DNA of 60,000 nt from Tubiluchus corallicola (taxonomy: Eukaryota; Priapulida; Priapulimorpha; Priapulimorphida; Tubiluchidae): positions 64,001 to 124,000 of the forward strand of contig JAQGDQ010000049.1 of assembly GCA_030141605.1 (NCBI GenBank), read 5' to 3'. Below, piece by piece: positions 57,801 through 60,000 of the stretch. A model generated the notes under the pieces. The model did not search any database, was not told the origin of the DNA, and saw only the letters and a program-made list of their open reading frames with translations. Position 1 is the stretch's first letter, and each line of letters starts with the position of its first letter. The position numbers were made by a program, and so were the translations under genes.

Positions 57801-60000
57801 GAATGTGGAAATGTTTGCTCTGTCCCCGTACTGTCTATAAACAATCCAGGTATCTGCCCAGATTTTAATATATTTCACGACAGTACTTGTCCTTCACGAA
57901 CTTGCCAAAATGATATCGATTGCAAACTTACAGAAAAGTGTTGCCTATTTAATAAGTGTGGCAGCGTTTGCTACACCCCTATCTTATCTGGTATAAAAGA
58001 AGGAGTTTGTCCTGTGGAAACTCTAAGCAATGACTGTATTGGTCAACCATGTCTGAATGATGTTGACTGCTTCGGTAGGCAAAAATGCTGTAACATATTA
58101 TCATGTGGGAAAATATGTGTGCAACCACCAAAATTTGGTCTGGAGGCATGCCATTTTGAAGAAAAAGATTGTGCAAAAAAGTGTGTTTATGGATACCAAA
58201 TTCATTATGAAACGCTATGTCCTACTTGCAAATGTAAAGACTCTCTTTGTGAAAGTATAAAATGTAATAGGACACAAGTGTGTAAAGTTGTAGATTTGGG
58301 CTGCAATAATAATTACTGTTCAAAACTTCCAAAATGTTTTGATGTTCCAATAAAACCTGGAACATGTCCAAATACATATAACTTTACCAGAAACGATTCT
58401 CTACTTTCACCTTGTGACAACGATGCAAGCTGCCAAGCTGAAGAAAAATGCTGCCATTTTGTAAATTTTGGTTGGATTTGCATTACTCCTTTATTAACGG
58501 CATGTCAGGTAGATCGAGCTAATGCTCATTATAAGATATCAAACACTAGAAGCACAGCTAACGAAATATATGTACCACAGTGCGATAATGGTGGCATGTA
58601 TAGTGAAATTCAAATAGATAACATTACTGGCTATTTCTGGTGTGTTACCGCAGAAGGAGATCCACTTCCTGGGACAAAAAAGCTTCTGGAATCATCTTCT
58701 CCTAACTGCACTGCAGTAACAGCCAAAAAGGGGTTTTGCTCTGATTTTTTAAACATTGATTTTACCAGCTGTTCAAACCAATGCAGCAATGATAGTGATT
58801 GTCCAATGGATGAAAAGTGCTGCTGGAATGATAAATGCGGTAGTGTATGTTCTAGTCCATTGCTGAATGTTAATAAACCTGGCATTTGTTATGCTGCCAA
58901 CTTTTTTCAAAGAGCTGACTGTCCATTGCAGACATGTGCTAATGACATCGATTGTCCAAATTTGCAAAAATGTTGCCGGTTCAGAGAGTGTGGATGGGTT
59001 TGTTCATCTCCTTTAATAATTACAAGCAGGCCTGGAACGTGTTATAATGTAAAGAATGTGGATGTTGCATTATGTCCACCTCAGTCTTGTAGCAGTGATA
59101 ATGAGTGCCCACGAAAGGAGAAGTGCTGCTGGCTCAAAGAATGTGGCTTTGTTTGCATTGACCCGATACAGAACAAAGCTAAACCAGGAACTTGTCACAA
59201 TTCTGAAAAACTTATGGACAGTGAATGTCCAAGCACATTTTGCAAAGTGGACAGTGATTGCCCAAATGATGACAAGTGTTGTTTTTTTAATGGCTGTGGA
59301 AATGTCTGTTTCCAGTCAATTCTTTCAGTAAACAAACGAGGAATTTGTCCTAATCCCAAATCATTAAAATATGGAAATTCATCTTGTCCATCTCTGTTTT
59401 GTTACAATGATATTGACTGTCCATTAGAAGAGAAGTGCTGCAATATTGAGAACTGTGGGAGTATCTGTCTCATGCCAATAACATTCATAGCAAAATCTGG
59501 ACTTTGCCCCAAAAGCTCTGACAACAGAAGCTGTTTTGGGCAACCATGTAGTAATGATATAGACTGCCCTGACAAACAAAAATGTTGCCAATCTGATTTT
59601 TGTAGTAGCAGGTGCACTAATCCAATACATAACACTTCTCTGAGCTGTGCTGTTAACATTGAAGACTGTCAGCTTTCTTGTCTTTATGGGTATACTGTGG
59701 ACGACATTACTCTTTGCGCAATTTGTCAATGTAAGCCTTCCCCGTGTGAAGATGTTCAATGTCCTCCATTACAGGAATGCAGAACAGTTGATTCATCAGA
59801 GTGTGGAATGGCTTTTTGTCCAAAACTTGCAAAATGTGTGTCTAGTAATTTGTGGACAACAAATGCAGGAAACTTGTTAGAAGTGAGAGGAGTTTGCCAA
59901 GATTTTAATACTTTTGATGGCAGATTATGTCCTAAAAAAGCTTGTGAGCACGATGATAATTGTGGCCCAAGAATGAAATGCTGTAACTTTAATACATGCG
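48834..60000 (+). CDS. Giant secreted CUB-EGF-thyroglobulin-WAP-antistasin protein (partial)
   Basis: One frame stays open for over 3,720 codons to the window edge without an intron. ATGs occur at 48801, 48822 and 48834. I choose 48834 because a standard signal peptide ([17 protein letters not shown]) starts there and a purine sits at -3. Order: CUB (residues about 51-159), about 24 EGF domains (168-1083), then six cassettes, each starting with a thyroglobulin type-1 domain (near residues 1104, 1605, 2096, 2280, 2730 and 3224). WAP and antistasin-like modules follow in each. WAP, thyroglobulin-1 and antistasin domains are often protease inhibitors, while CUB and EGF arrays bind partners in the extracellular matrix. 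A multivalent inhibitor or matrix protein is therefore inferred. The C-terminus, and any membrane anchor, lie outside the window. The matching frame and unbroken cysteine spacing argue against a pseudogene. Confidence 0.93.
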   Translation, partial: MLSKLLVWFSLASVVDTISWPYFPIEELCSTVFKNNSSDDILIRDINATVISSPSPNYENVPDDADNCTNYIKFIYPNDKVSAKRHYVIRFIKLELDCSNDYIQIGHGDPVVWDDTICVHDGTPFTWYVTNSKMVGHIHVRFQTDGIKTSHSGFEFWVTSVPVVRNTCKDNLCQNGTCVTNPKNFLGVYVCQCELGFTGFYCETDFNECEWDPCLNDGTCSNIPGSYICICPTGTAGEWCEKDTANECTSKPCIYGECRDGFGSYTCSCQLGYEGINCQINADECASSPCLNNATCLDGVNSYSCSCGAGYTGIYCETNIDECASNPCSNGATCADGVNSWSCICVLGYVGVTCKEEVNACDYGLCRNGATCIIENDLSYKCLCVAGYTGIACDENIDECISNPCLNGATCLDNVNSYNCSCVVGYTGITCDINIDECVSSPCLNGATCLDNLNSYNCSCVAGYMGIYCESIDECASSPCLNDATCLDDINYYNCTCIAGYTGKNCELNIDECASLPCLNNASCSDYLNSYNCSCVAGYVGIFCEINVDECFSSPCLHDATCLDDVNSYNCLCITGYIGTLCETNENDCASDPCLNGATCLDGVNSYNCSCLPGYSGINCEVNINECTSSPCLNGATCLDDVNSYNCLCVAGYEGFSCELNTNECASSPCINGATCLDGVNSYNCSCLPGYSGINCEVNINECTSSPCLNGATCLDDVNSYNCLCVAGYEGFSCELNTNECASSPCINGATCLDGVNSYNCSCLPGYSGINCEVNINECTSSPCLNGATCLDDVNSYNCLCVAGYEGFSCELNTNECASSPCINGATCLDGVNSYNCSCLPGYSGINCEVNINECNSNPCLNVAICLDDVNSYSCSCAAGYVGTYCEVNIDECVSSPCLNGATCVDSVNSWSCICSSDYTGTTCEETISDLACGLCFNGATCVGNFNSFTCVCLPGYTDINCETNIDECKSKPCLNGAICVDSINSYVCNCVSGYTGTNCEKIIDFCSLNRCLNGATCTNLASSFRCTCHPGYAGTFCETNVDDCASNPCLDDETCVDGVNSYSCNCLLGYKQICSQGKCLSGRLNTTVFEYGLSCTSLPLTACEIEQANTNLHLLGVDKEIAQVDRPECSEAGHSPLQFHDSLGFTWCVLQSGQALPGTKRQKGILPVDCNTLSSRSGICPNITENFRDIDCSAQDHQGLSCSSDNDCLPKHKCCMIGACGKICTFAVLSSGKLGVCPMRDFLHKSECPSKVCATDDDCSGDKKCCRFFECGYVCVSPITIENKPGRCYDASTFINLECPTKFCNSDINCPADQKCCYFDGCGNVCYMPIMNGNKPGHCYDPSKLDGFQCPSQFCQDDQDCPAKNKCCWFDACGSVCSTPIESEERRGVCFISADFGHSCPKQTCYNDIDCPPEEKCCFSAECGSVCSKPLYNGVKPGICPNFVNDAKCQRRSCINDVHCPGLQKCCGTTSCGDVCLMPAVAGLQDCKFSIENCKKKCVFGYLEDTKTLCLTCDCKPSPCKNVRCPGSLTCEVTKVKCGSSFCPYLANCVEHLKEGKCPRADKFLERSCPSQLCRTDAGCPGEEKCCLFRGCGRACVSPEMTACQIEQTNLNLQLLTAETPRTSKSKCLSNGNYKPLQFDENFSSSLCVSYNGIAIPGTKQQVRSLPFDCNVARNKSGVCQRSTVLKSSECPTQVCISDSECPGDKRCCYFDACGKVCYTPILNINKPGVCHSHYNESECPILPCINDVDCLKEEKCCYFEACGHVCVSPLKPTKKPGSCYRSSEFNGKSCPTSFCNVDIDCPFEEKCCHFAVCGRVCYKPLMLGVKPGICFDENYLSGKRCPRNTCKTDADCDGLEKCCQFSKCGNVCTRPLLSVNKPGICYGYDEFEFRKCPVASCHNDIHCPAEEKCCAFRKCGNVCYKPMTLVEKPGKCPSLMFRNRACPTQVCKNDLDCLGEKKCCELVSCGQVCFTPLNTACNFSIYDCQIDCIYGYVNDAEALCPTCACKPSPCFGIKCPELQKCEVIDTDCNTSSCPKLAKCTSVKKARLCPSPRLFDSSPCPIQACYFDRDCPTEEICCYFTACGGVCITPKLTPCQIEYANAHLKPSVSVIPKCLDNGDFKPIQNSHTTGYSWCVSKHGTPIPGTKQPPESLFIVCNFGQRTESPICSFSMDKCPNKCIHGNLVDMNTLCPICDCKPSPCQHVSCSASQQCELADVDCGFEFCPKLAKCSNVFKPGVCPRKSTAFDSTISGQPCVDDFECPAEERCCERVCATPVLTVCEIEQANFKLMSQVSDFDSKTADASQPSCHVKGYYNTIQINKNRGIFWCVNKDGFPVPYSKQKLELYVSVFTSCHSVVNYARHCYDTNYFEKQKCPSVLCKNDSDCPVSEICCHFDVCGKVCSPQLLSVNKPGICPKPSKLSQSDCPPHSCSNDIYCQGSQKCCRFDHCGSVCIRPVPVVNKTELCHIEDKYESIQCPTESCEVDHDCTGNKKCCFSQKCGNICLLPIYSENKPGLCPTAKSSSGKCPTKACANDVECPLKQKCCQVADCGMVCSEPLLDIRKSGMCPEKEGITKCNNRSCNADTDCHGVEKCCTSASCGKVCSMPIGVRHQVCEVSIEECPVKCVHGYEFDNQTLCPTCNCKPSPCNKIKCGESEECILIYVDCNSDFCPKLAKCLVMRKIGTCPQNVTTTVKLGLPMHCTVDSQCSAEEKCCQFEKFGTICVTPWLSVCQTEFTIFIAKMQRKSKYLPELYRPLCLKNGDYNTLQTHNNFSWCVTQEGIPVPGTKRSLDLSPFDCAVLQEKPGICNGFGKYSSVNCPRHSCVTDIDCPAEEKCCDIEHCGKVCHTPLLNINKPGVCQPPDYFKGKKCPSQPCTNDIYCKDNKKCCQFFACGHICSDPITVESKPGTCYGSKKLKGKNCPQQQCSNDFGCPSSMKCCTFEGCGRVCYTANLVQSTQGFCSENKEIVECPQQLCESDFDCYSGEKCCHSDECGNVCSVPVLSINNPGICPDFNIFHDSTCPSRTCQNDIDCKLTEKCCLFNKCGSVCYTPILSGIKEGVCPVETLSNDCIGQPCLNDVDCFGRQKCCNILSCGKICVQPPKFGLEACHFEEKDCAKKCVYGYQIHYETLCPTCKCKDSLCESIKCNRTQVCKVVDLGCNNNYCSKLPKCFDVPIKPGTCPNTYNFTRNDSLLSPCDNDASCQAEEKCCHFVNFGWICITPLLTACQVDRANAHYKISNTRSTANEIYVPQCDNGGMYSEIQIDNITGYFWCVTAEGDPLPGTKKLLESSSPNCTAVTAKKGFCSDFLNIDFTSCSNQCSNDSDCPMDEKCCWNDKCGSVCSSPLLNVNKPGICYAANFFQRADCPLQTCANDIDCPNLQKCCRFRECGWVCSSPLIITSRPGTCYNVKNVDVALCPPQSCSSDNECPRKEKCCWLKECGFVCIDPIQNKAKPGTCHNSEKLMDSECPSTFCKVDSDCPNDDKCCFFNGCGNVCFQSILSVNKRGICPNPKSLKYGNSSCPSLFCYNDIDCPLEEKCCNIENCGSICLMPITFIAKSGLCPKSSDNRSCFGQPCSNDIDCPDKQKCCQSDFCSSRCTNPIHNTSLSCAVNIEDCQLSCLYGYTVDDITLCAICQCKPSPCEDVQCPPLQECRTVDSSECGMAFCPKLAKCVSSNLWTTNAGNLLEVRGVCQDFNTFDGRLCPKKACEHDDNCGPRMKCCNFNTC
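48984..49310 (+). other. CUB domain
   Basis: It starts [21 protein letters not shown], the usual CUB opening (SPNYP.NY....C.W). Then come [20 protein letters not shown], matching the F.L......C..DYL.I..G core, and an HSGFEFWV ending (S..GF...Y). CUB domains are beta-sandwiches used for protein binding and occur in many secreted and matrix proteins. Confidence 0.85.
49335..52080 (+). other. Array of about 24 EGF-like domains
   Basis: Six-cysteine repeats of about 38 residues. Most match the calcium-binding type (N-I-D-E-C ... D-x-V-N-S-Y). About 23 are complete; the last (from about 51958) is degenerate after its fifth cysteine and leads into a linker. The first is atypical, without the calcium motif ([20 protein letters not shown]). 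Most carry C.S.PC (for example CASSPC), CxxxxTC (CLNGATC) and C..GYTG..C. These match the consensus sites for O-glucose, O-fucose and O-GlcNAc on Notch-type EGFs. The SYNCS segment is also an N-glycosylation sequon. Confidence 0.93.
50634..51397 (+). repeat. 228-bp near-identical tandem repeat within the EGF array
   Basis: The unit is exactly 228 bp, 76 codons or two EGF domains. Junction TGTGAAGTAAACATAAATGA recurs at 50691, 50919, 51147 and 51375. Units beginning at 50862 and 51090 appear identical by eye. The first unit differs by one base in the compared part (GAATG instead of GAGTG). A partial fourth unit ends near 51397. Identity includes silent positions, so the expansion is recent or continually homogenised. 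Confidence 0.95.
52143..53634 (+). other. Cassette 1: thyroglobulin-1, 6 WAP, antistasin-like, WAP
   Basis: Thyroglobulin-1 at 52143-52346 (ACEIEQAN ... [16 protein letters not shown] ... DC). Six WAP domains lie at about 52368-53272, each with the eight-cysteine KPG.C...CP...C..D.DCP...KCC...CG.VC pattern. The antistasin-like module is at 53295-53483 and one WAP at about 53508-53634. The first WAP has a longer loop ([11 protein letters not shown]). Confidence 0.88.
53646..55110 (+). other. Cassette 2: thyroglobulin-1, 6 WAP, antistasin-like, WAP
   Basis: Thyroglobulin-1 at 53646-53846, six WAP at about 53871-54759, antistasin-like module at 54768-54956 and a terminal WAP to about 55110. The thyroglobulin core is SLCV instead of the WCV of the other copies. 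Confidence 0.88.
55119..55662 (+). other. Cassette 3: collapsed
   Basis: Thyroglobulin-1 at 55119-55304 is followed within about 30 bases by the antistasin-like module (55335-55523), with no WAP block between them. The terminal WAP is shortened ([11 protein letters not shown], lacking the segment with the seventh cysteine). The cassette is about 550 bases instead of about 1,350-1,500. It probably arose by in-frame deletion. Confidence 0.88.
55671..57012 (+). other. Cassette 4: thyroglobulin-1, 5 WAP, antistasin-like, WAP
   Basis: Thyroglobulin-1 at 55671-55892 has VPYSK where the others have the PGTK motif. Five WAP follow at about 55917-56646, then the antistasin-like module at 56670-56858 and the terminal WAP. 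That WAP reads QFEKFGTIC, with Phe in place of the seventh cysteine. Confidence 0.88.
57021..58494 (+). other. Cassette 5: thyroglobulin-1, 6 WAP, antistasin-like, WAP
   Basis: Thyroglobulin-1 at 57021-57221, six WAP at about 57237-58128, antistasin-like module at 58149-58337 and a terminal WAP. In that WAP the usual CG is again FG (HFVNFGWIC). Confidence 0.88.
58503..60000 (+). other. Cassette 6: thyroglobulin-1, 6 WAP, antistasin-like, start of WAP
   Basis: Thyroglobulin-1 at 58503-58709, six WAP at about 58731-59628, antistasin-like module at 59646-59837, then a WAP from about 59889 that is cut by the window edge. The sixth WAP reads CSSRC instead of CG..C. A linker after the antistasin-like module ([16 protein letters not shown]) is longer than in the other cassettes. 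Confidence 0.87.

Noticed and set aside
52563-59759. Many 60-110-codon frames on both strands over the WAP region
   Set aside because: Off-frame or antisense shadows of the giant coding frame, which alone shows continuous cysteine-spaced domains.

Overview
This window looks like nuclear DNA of an invertebrate animal. It is AT-rich and mostly non-coding. It holds degenerate TTAGGG-type repeats, many microsatellites, decayed non-LTR retrotransposons with CR1/L2/Jockey-like features, hAT-like DNA-transposon ends, and two genes encoding extracellular proteins built from animal domains (leucine-rich repeats; CUB, EGF, thyroglobulin type-1, WAP and antistasin-like domains). The phylum cannot be fixed from the sequence alone.

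Layout. Positions 1-25.2 kb have no intact gene that I can support. They carry a broken reverse transcriptase (1-1290), a second one cut by a hAT-like end (about 6.2-6.4 kb), a diverged 0.69-kb tandem pair (6.9-8.05 kb), two telomere-like blocks with related flanks (3.26 and 14.58 kb), an inverted CAG/CTG-rich hairpin (17.8-18.15 kb), and a minus-strand retrotransposon 3' end (21.4-22.1 kb). Positions 25.2-26.8 kb hold an intronless minus-strand gene for a secreted or surface protein with two homologous LRR-type halves. Positions 27-48.2 kb are again repeat-rich: two palindromic elements, a roughly 29-copy 40-bp minisatellite, a rearranged cluster of retrotransposon fragments at 30.4-32.1 kb, a minus-strand endonuclease fragment at 35.7-36.9 kb, several retrotransposon 3' ends abutting ATT microsatellites, and a terminal-inverted-repeat element at 47.29-48.21 kb.

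The outstanding feature is the right end. One uninterrupted reading frame runs from about 48.83 kb off the window edge, more than 3,720 codons with no intron. It encodes a signal peptide, a CUB domain, about 24 Notch-like EGF domains, and then a six-fold super-repeat. Each super-repeat unit is one thyroglobulin type-1 domain, usually five or six WAP domains, one antistasin-like cysteine-rich module of nearly fixed length, and one more WAP domain. About 34 complete WAP domains and the start of another are visible. The domains suggest a very large secreted, multivalent protease-inhibitor or matrix-like protein. That function is inferred from family knowledge, not shown. Three features make it unusual: coordinated loss of the same cysteine pair in all six thyroglobulin domains, a collapsed third cassette, and a near-identical 228-bp tandem duplication inside the EGF array.
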